A stretch of 64,000 nt of DNA from Alphaproteobacteria bacterium (GCA_009993885.1 JAACSN010000003.1:62001-126000), one strand, 5' to 3'; numbered from the stretch's first letter, positions 36,859-47,278 are shown. Numbers and translations: made by a program. Notes: a model not told the origin generated them from the sequence alone.

Positions 36859-37338
36859 CTATTTTTCGGATTTACCTTCAATTAAGGTTGTTTTCTCTTT
36901 TTTCTTGGTGTTGATTTTTAGTTTTTGAGGTTTGAGAGCTTCGGGTACTTCTCGCTCCATGGTGATGCAGAGCATACCGTTTTCAAGGTCTACACCCAGA
37001 ATATTCATATGGTCTGCGAGGCGGAATTGCAGTTGGAAAGATCGCTCGGCAATACCTTTATAAAGATAGGTATGATCTTCATTTTCTTGCTCGGCTTTTC
37101 GGGTCATGCGCCCTTCGATGCTTAAGAGGTGATTGTGCTTGGTGATGTCGATGTCTTCTTCGTGAAAACCGGCAACAGCAACGGTAATGCGGTAAATTTC
37201 CTCTTTTAGTTTTTCAATATTGTAGGGAGGGTATTGATTGGGTTTACGATTATTATCCGTCATCCCCCCCAGCATCTCGACGATTTCGTCAAAGCCGATC
37301 GTTGAACGGAAAAAAGGTTGTAAGTCGAGTCGTGTCAT
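36859..37338 (-). CDS. Small heat-shock protein (Hsp20/IbpA type)
   Basis: 159 residues from the ATG at 37338 with an AAGGAG site 7 nt before it; an upstream in-frame start at 37383 has no ribosome site. The alpha-crystallin domain spans about 35-140, with PYNIEKLKEEIYRITVAVAGF at its start and the family GVDLENGMLCITM near the end. It holds unfolded proteins for refolding by DnaK/ClpB. A sigma70-type promoter is seen upstream rather than a sigma32 site. The tail is Lys-rich. Confidence 0.92.
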   Translation of the reverse strand: MTRLDLQPFFRSTIGFDEIVEMLGGMTDNNRKPNQYPPYNIEKLKEEIYRITVAVAGFHEEDIDITKHNHLLSIEGRMTRKAEQENEDHTYLYKGIAERSFQLQFRLADHMNILGVDLENGMLCITMEREVPEALKPQKLKINTKKKEKTTLIEGKSEK

Positions 37339-37412
37339 GGTGAGTCTCCTTCTATTCTCAAATGAGCAATAGGTTAATAACAAGGGCCTTTAAAAGCACC
37401 CTTACCCTTTTC

Positions 37413-37441
37413 ATTTTACTGTTCTTCTCTTAAAAAGTCAA
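37413..37441 (-). promoter_or_regulatory. Sigma70-type promoter for the hsp20 gene
   Basis: On the minus strand TTGACT (37441-37436), 17-bp spacer, TAAAAT (37418-37413). Leaves a leader of about 70 nt before the ATG at 37338. Confidence 0.5.
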
Positions 37442-37510
37442 ATTACGGTATGATTTCACAAGTCCTTAGGATAGACTGATTTACAAGAATTCTTACAAAA
37501 AGGGCATATC

Positions 37511-38575
37511 ATGACACATTTACCTGCCGGCGTTCTTAGTGGCACGGACTATCATTATCTTATTAAACGAGCAAAAGAAGAAGAATATGCTCTGCCGGCT
37601 GTTAATGTTGTGGGGACTAATTCCGTTAATGCCGTTTTAGAGGCGGCTGCAAAAAATAATTCCGATGTGATTATTCAACTTTCCGCCGGCGGGGCTCAAT
37701 TTTACGGAGGAAAGGGACATCCCGATTCCTTTAATACACGGGTTTTAGGAGCGATCTCAGCAGCGCAACATGTTCATCTTTTGGCCGAGCATTATGGCGT
37801 TTGCGTTGTCCTTCATACGGATCATGCTAACAAGGATTTAATTCCTTGGGTTGAGGCGCTTATTGATTATAGTGAAGATCTCTTTCAAGACCAAGGTATC
37901 CCGCTTTTTACATCCCATATGCTGGATCTTTCGGAAGAGCCTATCGACTTTAACTTGAAAGAATCAGCCCGTCTTTTAAAGCGTCTTTCTGCCATTGATA
38001 TGTCTTTGGAGATTGAACTGGGTATTACGGGCGGCGAAGAAGACGGCGTGGGATCCGAGGATAACCTCAACAATCCGAGCCTCTATACCCAAAGCGAGGA
38101 TTGCCTGCGAGCCTATGAGGTTCTTTCTCCCCTAGGTCATTTCTCATTGGCGGCTTCCTTTGGCAATGTGCACGGTGTTTATAAGCCGGGCAATGTTCGG
38201 TTGCGTCCTGAAATTTTACAAGCGGCTCAAGAACTTGTACAAAAAAAGTTTAAAACCGGCTCCAAACCCCTTGACCTTGTTTTTCACGGAGGCTCCGGGT
38301 CTTCAGAAGCGCACATCAAAGAAGCGATTTCCCATGGGGTTTTTAAGATGAATATAGATACGGATTTACAGTTTGCTTTCGCCCGTGCTATTGCTCGGAC
38401 CCTTGAGCAAAATCCCAAAGCCTTTAAGCATCAAGTGGACCCTGAAACCGGTACGCCTTATAAGAAAATTTATGATCCTCGTTCTTTCTTGCGGGACGGA
38501 GAACAAGGCATCATTGAACGCCTAACAGAGTCCTTTAAGGTGCTGGGATCGGCAGGCAAAAGCCTCGCTGTTTAG
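37511..38575 (+). CDS. fbaA: Class II fructose-bisphosphate aldolase
   Basis: 354-residue zinc enzyme cleaving fructose-1,6-bisphosphate. The length and the loop HVHLLAEHYGVCVVLHTDHANKD with zinc-binding His, ELGITGGEEDGV, SFGNVHGVYKPG and DLVFHGGSGSS match class IIA (FbaA, as in E. coli and yeast), which is unusual in alphaproteobacteria that often have the shorter class IIB or class I form. Role in glycolysis or gluconeogenesis. Confidence 0.92.
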   Translation: MTHLPAGVLSGTDYHYLIKRAKEEEYALPAVNVVGTNSVNAVLEAAAKNNSDVIIQLSAGGAQFYGGKGHPDSFNTRVLGAISAAQHVHLLAEHYGVCVVLHTDHANKDLIPWVEALIDYSEDLFQDQGIPLFTSHMLDLSEEPIDFNLKESARLLKRLSAIDMSLEIELGITGGEEDGVGSEDNLNNPSLYTQSEDCLRAYEVLSPLGHFSLAASFGNVHGVYKPGNVRLRPEILQAAQELVQKKFKTGSKPLDLVFHGGSGSSEAHIKEAISHGVFKMNIDTDLQFAFARAIARTLEQNPKAFKHQVDPETGTPYKKIYDPRSFLRDGEQGIIERLTESFKVLGSAGKSLAV

Positions 38576-38664
38576 GAAGGAGCGGGGAATTCTAAGATTT
38601 TTTTCGGTAATTTTCTGAAAACATCCGCTTTTTAAAGGTCGCTCAAGGGGATTTTTTTTGTTTT

Positions 38665-41600
38665 CTACAAAGCGCCGATTTCTTCTAAAAGTTTAGAGCA
38701 GCCCCTAAAGCGTTCGGGTATGCTGCTCCAGTTTCCGGTGAAAAAGAGGCTTTGGTCAGGGCGTATTTTAGCAAGACCTCGTCGATCTTGAATGAATTGG
38801 AGGAGTTTTTCAGCCTTCTCAAAAGTATCTTTATGAAACTTAATAACGATCCCTTTTTGACCCGCATCAACTTTGCTCACATGGGCTTTCTTGGCCAGTT
38901 GTTTTAGGCTCATGATGCGTAAAAGGTTGTCAACTTCCTCGGGGTAGGGCCCAAAACGATCCACAAGTTCTTTAATGAAATCATCAATTTCATCTTGGGT
39001 TTCCAAGTGAGCTAAGCGGCGATAAAGTTCAAGGCGGACAGATAAATCTGCAATATAGTTTTCGGGGAGCAACACGGCAACCCCGAGATTCAGTTGGGGG
39101 CTCCATACGTCTGACGGCTGCGCTTCTTGGTCGTCTTGTGCTGCAGTGTGACGCGCTTTTTCAACGGCTTCTTCCAGCATGTGCTGATAAAGCTCAACGC
39201 CTACTTCCCGTACATGTCCCGATTGCTCTTGGCCTAAGAGATTACCGGCACCACGAATATCCATATCGTGGCTTGCCAGTTGAAAGCCGGCCCCAAGGGT
39301 GTCTAAGGTTTGCATCACTTCAAGACGCCGCAGAGCGTTTTTGCTCAGCAATTGTTGAGTCGGAACGGTGAGATAAGCATAGGCTCTGGTCTTACTGCGG
39401 CCGACGCGCCCTCGCAATTGATACAGTTGGGAGAGGCCGAAAAGATCGGAGCGATGGATGAAAAGCGTATTAACCGTCGGTAAGTCAATACCGGATTCAA
39501 TAATATTAGTGGAGAGCAAAATATCATATTTATGGGCGGCAAAATCATCCATGACTTGTTCTAATTCCTTGGCCGGCATTTGCCCGTGGGCGACGGCAAT
39601 TTTTAAGGATGCTTCTATTTTTACAAGGTTTTTTAGCACATCCTCGAGATCTTTAATGCGGGGACAAACATAGAATACTTGGCCGCCTCGATTCAATTCG
39701 CGGTGCAAAGCTTCTTCCACAACCATGGGGTCAAAAGGGGTGATAAAGGTACGAACGGTTAGGCGGTCAACCGGGGGCGTTGCAATGATGCTCATATCTC
39801 GAACGCCGGTTAAAGCCATTTGGAGCGTGCGAGGGATAGGTGTCGCCGTGAGAGTTAAAACATGAATGTCCTGTTGTAAGTCTTTTAGGCGTTCTTTTTG
39901 TTTTACACCAAAATGCTGTTCTTCGTCCACAATCACAAGGCCAAGGTCTTTAAAGGCAATGGATTTTGCTAAGAGGGCGTGTGTGCCGATGACAATATTG
40001 AGACGTCCGTTTTTGAGATCTTCTTTTACTCGGGTTGCTTGTTTGCCCGTTACAAGTCGGGAAAGCTGCCCGACGCTTAAGTTGAAATTATCAAAACGCT
40101 TGAGGAAATTTTGGTAATGCTGGCGTGCTAAAAGAGTTGTCGGTGCTACAATGGCGACCTGTTTACCCGTTGCGGCAACAACAAAGGCGGCTCGTAAGGC
40201 AACTTCGGTTTTCCCAAAACCAACATCGCCGCAAATCAAACGATCCATAGGTTTACCGGAGGCTAAATCCCCTAAAACATCCTCAATGGCGCGCAGTTGA
40301 TCATTGGTTTCCGTAAAGAGAAAACGGTGGGTAAATTCCGCATAAAGTCCGCTATCTGCTTGGAATCGTGGCGCTGTTTTGATTTGTCGTAGAGCTGCAA
40401 CCTCAATGAGGTGATCTGCTATTTCTTCAAGGCGTTTTTTGACCTTAGCACGTCTTGCTTGCCATGCAACGGCTCCCAAACGATCAAGAATTGCGTTAGA
40501 GGATTCTCCGCCGTAGCGAGAGATCAATTCGATATTTTCAACGGGTAGGAAGAGTTTATCACCTCCATGGTAAAGGAGCGTTACACAGTCATGGGGAATA
40601 TTGGAAATGCTTAAGGTGTGAAGACCGTCAAATTGACCGATGCCGTGCTCTTCGTGTACCACATAATCCCCCGGCTCCAGGGCAGAAGCTTCGGCAATAA
40701 AAAGGTCGGAGCGGCGCGCTTTTTTGGGTATTTTTCTTTGAATTTCGCCAAAAATCTCTCGCTCTGTGAGGAGGGTAAAGTCATCTGTTTCAAATCCTTG
40801 CTGAAGGGCGAAAACATGAAATCGAACAATTTTACGGGCTTGGTTTTGTCCGTCTTCCCAACTTTGCACCGCTGTTAATTTTAAAAAATCGAGATCCTGT
40901 AATCGGGAGATAAATTGGTGACGTGATCCTTCGCTTTGGCAAGCCACGTGCACGACACGATTTTCTTTTAACTTGGTTTGTAAGAACTGTTTTAACAGGT
41001 CAACTTTTGGCACGGAATCGCCCGTAAGGGTTGGGAGAAGGGATAAAGACACAACGGCTTTCTGTCCCGTTTTAAACGCGGACGTATAAAGGGTCGGATA
41101 GGATTTTTCAAGGTTCTCTATGTCTTGTCGGCAAAGGTACAGTGCGGAGGGTTGTAAAGGATTATAGCGAAGGCTTGGGTCTGCCTCTTTGTTCATGCCT
41201 TCAAGTCTTGCCCCGTAATGATCTTGGATTTGTTCAAAGCGATGGGAAAAGGTTTCTTGAATGCCGTGGGTAAAGGCTATGAAAGGCTCTTTCAGATAGG
41301 TTGTGAGGTGGTCAAGGGTGTCATAAAATAAAGGAAGCCAATGTTCCGTTCCCGGATGGTAACGCCCTTCACTTATGTCTTGATAAAGTAAATCTCCCCG
41401 TATTTTATCTGCAAAAAGAGAACGATAGTTGGTACGAAAACGCTCTGTTGTTTGGGGTGTTAAGCAAAGCTCTCCCATGGGTGCTAGGGAAAGACGGCTT
41501 TGTTCCTCCAAAGAGCGTTGGGTGAGGGGATCAAAGGTGCGCAGGTTTTCAACCTCCTCACCAAAAAAATCAAGGCGATACGGATTCTCTTGGCCTGAAG

Positions 41601-42144
41601 GGAAGATGTCGAAAATGCCACCGCGGACAGCAAACTCTCCGGGTTCCCGAACGTTAGAAACCCGATAATAGCCTTGGCTACTGAGTTGAGAAATGAGGGT
41701 TTCTACGGGAAATTCGTCCCCGACTCGGATGTCAAAGTTTTTAGAGAGAAATTCGCTTTTCGGGGTTACTTTTTGAAGGAAAGCCGAAGGGGTTGTTAGA
41801 ATGAGATAGCGGTCTTTTGGAGCTCTATTTGCCAGAATTGAGAGGGTTTGAACCCGTGTGCCGATAATGTCTTTCCGGGGTGAAACACGGTCATAAGGTA
41901 AACAGTCCCATGCGGGAAATTTCAAAAGGGGGGCATGGGGTAAAAGGTAGGGCAACTGCTCTGCCAGTTCTGTCATGGCGCTTTCATCGCGGGCAACGAA
42001 TAAAATATCCTTTGTTGTGTTCTGCTCCCAAATGTCGGCAATAACAAAGCTTTCACAGTGGGTTGAAACGCCTTCAAGGGTAAGCAGTTCGTTTGCGGTA
42101 GCGAGTTTTTTTTCAGTGAGGTCTTTGGGTAAAATGTAGGTCAT
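38665..42144 (-). CDS. mfd: Transcription-repair coupling factor
   Basis: 1159-residue DNA translocase that removes stalled RNA polymerase and recruits UvrA. The UvrB-homology module is at the N-terminus (YDRVSPRKDI...), the RNA polymerase-interacting domain follows near 480-560 (LEPGDYVVHEEHGIGQFDG), and the RecG-like motor has CGDVGFGKTEVALRAAF (Walker A), VDEEQHFGVKQKE (motif II, DEEQ) and LRGRVGRS (motif VI). The C-terminal autoinhibitory domain is present. Length is normal. Confidence 0.97.
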   Translation of the reverse strand: MTYILPKDLTEKKLATANELLTLEGVSTHCESFVIADIWEQNTTKDILFVARDESAMTELAEQLPYLLPHAPLLKFPAWDCLPYDRVSPRKDIIGTRVQTLSILANRAPKDRYLILTTPSAFLQKVTPKSEFLSKNFDIRVGDEFPVETLISQLSSQGYYRVSNVREPGEFAVRGGIFDIFPSGQENPYRLDFFGEEVENLRTFDPLTQRSLEEQSRLSLAPMGELCLTPQTTERFRTNYRSLFADKIRGDLLYQDISEGRYHPGTEHWLPLFYDTLDHLTTYLKEPFIAFTHGIQETFSHRFEQIQDHYGARLEGMNKEADPSLRYNPLQPSALYLCRQDIENLEKSYPTLYTSAFKTGQKAVVSLSLLPTLTGDSVPKVDLLKQFLQTKLKENRVVHVACQSEGSRHQFISRLQDLDFLKLTAVQSWEDGQNQARKIVRFHVFALQQGFETDDFTLLTEREIFGEIQRKIPKKARRSDLFIAEASALEPGDYVVHEEHGIGQFDGLHTLSISNIPHDCVTLLYHGGDKLFLPVENIELISRYGGESSNAILDRLGAVAWQARRAKVKKRLEEIADHLIEVAALRQIKTAPRFQADSGLYAEFTHRFLFTETNDQLRAIEDVLGDLASGKPMDRLICGDVGFGKTEVALRAAFVVAATGKQVAIVAPTTLLARQHYQNFLKRFDNFNLSVGQLSRLVTGKQATRVKEDLKNGRLNIVIGTHALLAKSIAFKDLGLVIVDEEQHFGVKQKERLKDLQQDIHVLTLTATPIPRTLQMALTGVRDMSIIATPPVDRLTVRTFITPFDPMVVEEALHRELNRGGQVFYVCPRIKDLEDVLKNLVKIEASLKIAVAHGQMPAKELEQVMDDFAAHKYDILLSTNIIESGIDLPTVNTLFIHRSDLFGLSQLYQLRGRVGRSKTRAYAYLTVPTQQLLSKNALRRLEVMQTLDTLGAGFQLASHDMDIRGAGNLLGQEQSGHVREVGVELYQHMLEEAVEKARHTAAQDDQEAQPSDVWSPQLNLGVAVLLPENYIADLSVRLELYRRLAHLETQDEIDDFIKELVDRFGPYPEEVDNLLRIMSLKQLAKKAHVSKVDAGQKGIVIKFHKDTFEKAEKLLQFIQDRRGLAKIRPDQSLFFTGNWSSIPERFRGCSKLLEEIGAL

Positions 42145-42300
42145 AAAAAGGGCGCTATATTATATTTTTCAAGGAATCCGAATCTTGGAAGCACTATAGA
42201 GTAAATAAAGAAAAGAAGGAAGGTTTTTAGAAATATTTCCCCTAGAGCTTTGAGTTAATCCGGCGTATCCTGAGGAAAAGAAATTAAAATTGCGCCGAAT

Positions 42301-43104
42301 ATGACCGATCCTTTTACGCCCGATGATCCCTCCCCCTCTGCTTTTGACGGTGACCGTTCAACGGCTTCTTTTGGTTTTAGGAATGTGTCCCCTGAGGAAA
42401 AAACAGACCTTGTTACAAGTGTGTTTCGTCGCGTTGCAGAACATTATGATGTGATGAATGACGTTATGAGTTTTGGTATTCATCGTCATTGGAAAAATGA
42501 GCTTATCACTATGCTGCGTCCCCGACCCGACATGCATCTGTTGGATATGGCAGGCGGGACCGGTGATATTGCCTTTCGTTTTTTAGAAGCGTGCACAGGA
42601 TTCATGCCGTCTTCTTCTGTGACGGTGTGTGATCGCAATGATAAAATGCTTTATGAGGGAAAACGCAAAGCTATTAATAAGGGAATTTTAAAGGGGCTTT
42701 CTTGGATATGCGGGGATGCTGCAGAGATCCCCTTTAAGGATAATACATTTGATGCTTATACCGTTTCCTTCGGTTTGCGCAATGTGACGGAAATTGATAA
42801 GGCCTTACGGGAGGCTCATCGTGTTTTGAAAACCGGGGGGCAATTTTTTTGCCTTGAGTTCTCGAAGGTGACCTCAAAAACTTTGGAAAAACTCTACGAT
42901 TTTTATTCGTTTCAAGTCATTCCTAAGATGGGGGCTTTGGTAGCCGATGATAAAGAAGCCTATCAGTATCTTGTGGAAAGTATCGCTCGTTTTCCCGACC
43001 AACAAACCCTTGCGGATAAAATAAAAGAGGCCGGATTTGCTCAGGTGTCTTGGCGTAACATGAGTCAGGGTGTGGTTGCCGTTCACTCGGCTTTAAAACT
43101 TTAG
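42301..43104 (+). CDS. ubiE: Ubiquinone/menaquinone C-methyltransferase
   Basis: 267 residues. SAM-dependent methyltransferase of quinone synthesis. UbiE hallmarks are VFRRVAEHYDVMNDVMSFGIHRHWK near residues 41-65, the SAM loop LLDMAGGTGDIAFRF and the later VSFGLRNVTEIDKALREAHRVLK and FYSFQVIPKMGALVADDKEAYQYL. The N-terminal ~25 residues are an extra polar extension. Divergent from mfd. Confidence 0.95.
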   Translation: MTDPFTPDDPSPSAFDGDRSTASFGFRNVSPEEKTDLVTSVFRRVAEHYDVMNDVMSFGIHRHWKNELITMLRPRPDMHLLDMAGGTGDIAFRFLEACTGFMPSSSVTVCDRNDKMLYEGKRKAINKGILKGLSWICGDAAEIPFKDNTFDAYTVSFGLRNVTEIDKALREAHRVLKTGGQFFCLEFSKVTSKTLEKLYDFYSFQVIPKMGALVADDKEAYQYLVESIARFPDQQTLADKIKEAGFAQVSWRNMSQGVVAVHSALKL

Positions 43105-43140
43105 CGGCTTTGTTGTCTTTATAAAACAGAAGGAATAAAC

Positions 43141-43179
43141 ATGCTCTTTCATCTTAAATTACAGGAGAGTACGTTATGA
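43141..43179 (+). CDS. Possible 12-residue leader peptide overlapping the DUF3572 start
   Basis: ATG at 43141 with an AGGAA site 6 nt upstream encodes MLFHLKLQESTL and ends at TGA 43177-43179, which overlaps the next gene start as ATGA. Translation of the leader could couple to or control the DUF3572 gene. Its ribosome site (43131-43139) is perfectly complementary over nine bases to both loops of the small RNA at 18775. It may equally be a chance ORF. Confidence 0.3.
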   Translation: MLFHLKLQESTL

Positions 43180-43466
43180 AGTTAGCTCGGGAATACGCAG
43201 AACTTATCGCTGTGAAAGCTGTGCAATATTTAGCGCAAAACCCTGACGCTCTTGGCGGGTTTTTAGCCTATGCCGGCATTGGCCCTGCCGATCTTAAAAC
43301 GGCTATTTCTAGTCCTGAATTTCTGGCAGGAACCCTTGATTACATGATGACGGATGAACCTATTCTATTGGATTTTGCCGGAACTATGGAGCTCTCGCCT
43401 CAAGATATTGTCAAAGCTCGACTGTGTTTTCCTGGGGCTGACGGTGAGTTTGTGTGTTCCGGTTAA
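43176..43466 (+). CDS. DUF3572 family protein
   Basis: 96-residue helical protein of unknown function found almost only in alphaproteobacteria. The family pattern is evident in AVQYLAQNPDALGGFLAYAGIGPADL and in the LDYMMTDEPILLDFA segment. A CAGGAG site precedes the ATG. It lies between ubiE and gatC and supports the alphaproteobacterial placement. Confidence 0.85.
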   Translation: MKLAREYAELIAVKAVQYLAQNPDALGGFLAYAGIGPADLKTAISSPEFLAGTLDYMMTDEPILLDFAGTMELSPQDIVKARLCFPGADGEFVCSG

Positions 43467-43524
43467 TGTTTTTATTGTCGATTCCTCTTTTGGAGGGTGT
43501 AAAGCTTGTTAACACACTATAAGC

Positions 43525-43552
43525 TTGCAAGTTAGGACGCGGTCTCTATAAT
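43525..43552 (+). promoter_or_regulatory. Sigma70-type promoter for gatCAB
   Basis: TTGCAA at 43525-43530, 16-bp spacer, perfect TATAAT at 43547-43552, with about 42 bp to the gatC ATG. Confidence 0.65.
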
Positions 43553-43594
43553 CTGTAGCTATATTCAATTTCTCATAATGATAAGGATTCTTAA

Positions 43595-43882
43595 ATGCAT
43601 ATTGATGAAAAGACAGTGCGCAAAATCGGTAACCTTTCTCGTCTTGAAATAAAAGACGAACAAGTGGCTCCGTACCAAGAAAGTTTGTCGCAAATTCTGT
43701 CTTGGGTGGAACAGCTCTCGGAAGTGAATACCGACGGCGTAGAGCCGTTGACCGGCGTGCATATTTCAGAGATGCCCCAACGCGACGATATTGTTAATGA
43801 CGGCGGACAAGCCAATTGTGTGTTGGCCAATGCGCCCGATAAGGATTTGAACATGTTTGCCGTTCCTAAGGTTGTGGAGTAA
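43595..43882 (+). CDS. gatC: Asp/Glu-tRNA amidotransferase subunit C
   Basis: 95-residue subunit wrapping around GatA and GatB. The family pattern [12 protein letters not shown] followed by [21 protein letters not shown] is clear. First gene of gatCAB; gatA starts 5 bp later. Confidence 0.95.
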   Translation: MHIDEKTVRKIGNLSRLEIKDEQVAPYQESLSQILSWVEQLSEVNTDGVEPLTGVHISEMPQRDDIVNDGGQANCVLANAPDKDLNMFAVPKVVE

Positions 43883-43887
43883 AAGAA

Positions 43888-45372
43888 ATGACAGAATTAA
43901 CAAAACTGACCCTTGAAAAAGCACGTGACGGCCTGAAAAATAAAGAGTTTTCTGCCGTTGAGCTTACTAAGGCCCATTTAAAACGCATGGATGAAACACG
44001 TGATTTAAATGCTTTTATTACAGAAACCCCGGATTTGGCCATATCGGGTGCTGAAAATGCCGATGCAAGGATTGCAAACGGAAAGGCCGGCATCATGGAA
44101 GGAATCCCCGTCGGTATTAAAGATCTTTTTTGTACAAGGGGTGTGAAAACAACAGCAGCTTCAAAAATTTTGGGAAATTTTATCCCTCCCTATGAGTCAA
44201 CGGTAACGCAGAATCTGTGGAACAGCGGAGCCGTGATGTTAGGCAAGTTGAATTTGGATGAATTTGCAATGGGTTCAGCCAATCTAACCAGCGCTTATGG
44301 GCCTGTGAAGAACCCTTGGCACGTCAAGGGTGAAGATAAGGATTATGTTCCCGGCGGCTCTTCAGGGGGCTCTGCTGCAAGCGTTGCTGCAGGAGCCGTT
44401 ATGGCTGCTACGGGAACAGATACCGGCGGCTCCATTCGTCAGCCGGCGGCTTTTTGCGGCCTTGTAGGCGTGAAACCGACTTACGGGTTGTGTTCAAGGT
44501 GGGGGGTTGTTGCCTTTGCGTCTTCCCTAGATCAAGCGGGGCCTATGACAAAAACCGTGCGCGATGCAGCTATTATGCTTGAAGCCATGGCGGGGCATGA
44601 CCCAAAGGATGCAACGTCGGCAAAAGTTGAGATTCCCTCCTACAACTCTCTGTTAAAGGGAGATGTAAAAGGGCTTAAAATCGGTATTCCGAAAGAATAC
44701 CAAGTGGGCGGCCTTGATGCTGATATCGAAGCCCTTTGGCAGCAGAACATTGCGTGGTTTAAGGATAATGGTGCCGAGGTTATTGATATTTCTTTGCCTC
44801 ATGCCAAGTATGCCTTACCGACTTATTATATTCTAGCCCCCGCCGAGGCCTCATCGAACCTCTCTCGTTATGACGGTGTTCGTTTCGGGACCAGGGCAGA
44901 TGATCCGAAGGATTTGAATGATCTTTATGAGAAAACGCGTGCTGAAGGGTTCGGAGAAGAGGTCAAGCGTCGTATCATGATAGGGACTTACGTTTTATCT
45001 GCCGGATACTATGATGCTTATTTTGTAAAAGCCTTAAAGGTACGTCGTCTTATTTGTAATGATTTTAAAGAAGCTTATAAAAAAGTGGATCTCATTCTCA
45101 CGCCGACAACGCCGACACCTGCCTTTGCGATAGGTGAAGAGCCCAAAGATCCTATTGCTATGTATATGAATGATGTCTTGACGGTTACGGCGAACATTGC
45201 AGGACTGCCCAGCATGTCTGTTCCGGCAGGTTTTTCAAGCAAAGGACTTCCTTTGGGGATGCAATTAACGGCGCCGGCATTTGACGAAACGAAAATGCTG
45301 AATGCAGGTTTGTTTATCGAAACAGTAGCAGGATTTTCTGCAAAAACCCAAGACCGTCGGAGTGCCTCATGA
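43888..45372 (+). CDS. gatA: Asp/Glu-tRNA amidotransferase subunit A
   Basis: 494-residue amidase-signature enzyme that generates ammonia from glutamine for transamidation of misacylated Glu-tRNAGln or Asp-tRNAAsn. The Gly/Ser motif [14 protein letters not shown] and the downstream [17 protein letters not shown] contain the Ser-cisSer-Lys triad with the Lys in VGIKDLF. Its stop overlaps the gatB ATG by four bases. Confidence 0.97.
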   Translation: MTELTKLTLEKARDGLKNKEFSAVELTKAHLKRMDETRDLNAFITETPDLAISGAENADARIANGKAGIMEGIPVGIKDLFCTRGVKTTAASKILGNFIPPYESTVTQNLWNSGAVMLGKLNLDEFAMGSANLTSAYGPVKNPWHVKGEDKDYVPGGSSGGSAASVAAGAVMAATGTDTGGSIRQPAAFCGLVGVKPTYGLCSRWGVVAFASSLDQAGPMTKTVRDAAIMLEAMAGHDPKDATSAKVEIPSYNSLLKGDVKGLKIGIPKEYQVGGLDADIEALWQQNIAWFKDNGAEVIDISLPHAKYALPTYYILAPAEASSNLSRYDGVRFGTRADDPKDLNDLYEKTRAEGFGEEVKRRIMIGTYVLSAGYYDAYFVKALKVRRLICNDFKEAYKKVDLILTPTTPTPAFAIGEEPKDPIAMYMNDVLTVTANIAGLPSMSVPAGFSSKGLPLGMQLTAPAFDETKMLNAGLFIETVAGFSAKTQDRRSAS

Positions 45373-46892
45373 ATAATGATAGAGTGAGTAGCGATACAAT
45401 GAATAATGATTTAGTGCAAAAGGATCCTCGTCTCTTAACGGGAAAGACAGGTCAGTGGGAGCTTGTGATCGGCCTTGAAATTCATGCGCAAGTGATTTCA
45501 AACGCCAAACTTTTTTCCGGAGCTTCAACGGATTTCGGCGCCGATCCCAATGCTCAAGTTTCCTTTGTGGATGCCGGTTTTCCGGGGATGTTGCCTGTGA
45601 TTAACAAGGTATGTGTCGAACAAGCCGTTAGAACGGGTTTGGGATTGAACGCAAAAATTAATCTGAAATCCGTTTTTGATCGTAAGAATTATTTTTATGC
45701 GGACTTACCTCAAGGCTATCAAATTTCTCAATTCGAGACGCCTATTGTGGGCAAAGGTCACCTGATGATTGAACTCGAAGACGGGCAAGAGCGTCGTATC
45801 GGTATTGAGCGCCTTCATTTAGAGCAAGATGCGGGTAAAAGTATACATGATCAGCACCCTAGTAAAACGTACATTGATTTGAATCGCTCCGGTGTGGCAT
45901 TGATGGAAATTGTTTCCGATCCCGATATGCACAGTATCGAAGAAGCTCAAGCGTATGTTAAGAAAATGCGTGCTCTTTTGAGATGCCTCGGCACCTGTGA
46001 CGGGAACATGGAGCAGGGTAGCATGCGAGCCGACGTTAACATTTCTTTGCGTCGCCCGGGGGAGAAATTAGGAACCCGTGCCGAGATTAAAAATGTGAAC
46101 TCTATACGTTATATGGGACAGGCTATTGCCTATGAAATTTCTCGCCAAATGGAGATCCTTGAAAATGGAGGCACTATCAAGCAGGAAACCCGTTTGTTCG
46201 ATCCGAGCAAGGGGATAACACGGGCGATGCGCACTAAGGAAAATGCCCATGATTATCGCTATTTTCCCGATCCTGATTTGCCGCCTCTGGTGATTTCTCA
46301 AGAGCTTGTAGATCGCATCGCATCAACTTTGCCCGAATTACCCGACACTAAGAAAAAACGCTTTATGGCGGACTATGAACTGAATGCTTATGATGCCGCT
46401 GTGTTAACGACGGACATTGAGACGTCTTCGTATTTTGAAGAGGCTTTGTCGGCTTTAAAGAACAAAGATAAAAAAACAGTCAAGCTTTTAGCAAACTGGT
46501 TAATTGTCGAGCTGTTCGGTCTGCTGAATAAAGAGAGCGTTTCTTTAAAAGATTCTAAAATTTCAGCTCAAAATCTGGCCGAGACGGTTAATCTTATTGC
46601 CGCGAATACAATCTCCGGTAAGATCGCAAAGCAAATCTTCCCGGATATGTGGGAAACGGGTCAAAGCGCCGAGGTCATTGTCAAGGAAAAAGGTCTTGAA
46701 CAAGTGAGTGATGACGGCGCCATTGAAGCTATTGTGGATGAGATCATCTCTGCTAACGGAGACAAGGCCGAGGAATACAAAGCCGGTAAGGAAAAGCTTT
46801 TCGGATTCTTTGTGGGGCAAGTCATGAAAGCCATGCAAGGAAAAGGAAATCCCCAAGCCATTAACGATATTCTAAAAGCTAAACTAAAATAA
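45369..46892 (+). CDS. gatB: Asp/Glu-tRNA amidotransferase subunit B
   Basis: 507-residue kinase-like subunit activating the misacylated t[15 protein letters not shown], the [19 protein letters not shown] region and [11 protein letters not shown] match the family; the C-terminal YqeY-like tail binds tRNA. The first 12 bases (ATGAATAATGAT) recur 30 bp downstream in frame at 45399, giving two plausible starts: 45369, coupled to gatA, and 45399. Confidence 0.97.
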   Translation: MNNDRVSSDTMNNDLVQKDPRLLTGKTGQWELVIGLEIHAQVISNAKLFSGASTDFGADPNAQVSFVDAGFPGMLPVINKVCVEQAVRTGLGLNAKINLKSVFDRKNYFYADLPQGYQISQFETPIVGKGHLMIELEDGQERRIGIERLHLEQDAGKSIHDQHPSKTYIDLNRSGVALMEIVSDPDMHSIEEAQAYVKKMRALLRCLGTCDGNMEQGSMRADVNISLRRPGEKLGTRAEIKNVNSIRYMGQAIAYEISRQMEILENGGTIKQETRLFDPSKGITRAMRTKENAHDYRYFPDPDLPPLVISQELVDRIASTLPELPDTKKKRFMADYELNAYDAAVLTTDIETSSYFEEALSALKNKDKKTVKLLANWLIVELFGLLNKESVSLKDSKISAQNLAETVNLIAANTISGKIAKQIFPDMWETGQSAEVIVKEKGLEQVSDDGAIEAIVDEIISANGDKAEEYKAGKEKLFGFFVGQVMKAMQGKGNPQAINDILKAKLK

Positions 46893-46946
46893 GGCTTACG
46901 AGCGATTCAAAAAGGTCTCGGTTTGACGGTCAAAGAATATTTTATC

Positions 46947-46973
46947 AAAGGGGGGTAATGCCCCCTTTTTTTT
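46947..46973 (+). terminator. Intrinsic terminator after gatB
   Basis: AAAGGGGGG (46947-46955) and CCCCCTTTT (46961-46969) around a five-base loop, continuing into eight T. A strong Rho-independent terminator ending gatCAB. Confidence 0.85.
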
Positions 46974-47149
46974 ATTACTTCTTTTAAATTCCTCTAGGTG
47001 ACTTTTTGGGCTTTATCAAGACATATAACCTTAAAGTCTTTAAGGCTTAAGAAATGGCATATAGAGTTTCCCGAAGACGGCTCCAAGCCGCATAAGTGTT
47101 TCAAAGTTTATTGTTCTTTTCCCCCAACATAATCATGCTTTTCGTTTAT

Positions 47150-47278
47150 ATGAAATTTCGTTTTACGTTGCGTTGTCGTACCTTGAAGAAATGGTGGTTA
47201 TGCGTGAGCCCCTCTATATAGAGCCGTTGATAAATATGGATCCACTTCTCAAAACCCATCCGGCAATTGCGACAGCCG
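47150..47278 (+). mobile_element. IS6-like transposase remnant with one terminal repeat
   Basis: Short stretches in two frames resemble IS6-family transposase motifs: ALSYLEEMVVMRE (like SYRDLEEMMxxRG) and LYRAVDKYGST (like YLYRAVDKxGxT). They lie only tens of bases apart, so the middle of the gene is deleted. At 47246-47278 the reverse complement starts GGCTGTCGCA and ends GGGTTTTGAGAA, nearly the terminal repeat of the miniature element at 48835. IS6 ends commonly begin GGTTCTGTTGCA. The remainder of 46893-47318 holds only the gatB terminator and a weak resemblance near 47075 to the 159-bp repeat. Confidence 0.4.

Noticed and set aside
37339-37442. Sigma32 heat-shock promoter before hsp20
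   Set aside because: No CTTGAA-N13-CCCCAT-like pair was visible; a sigma70-type pair fits better.
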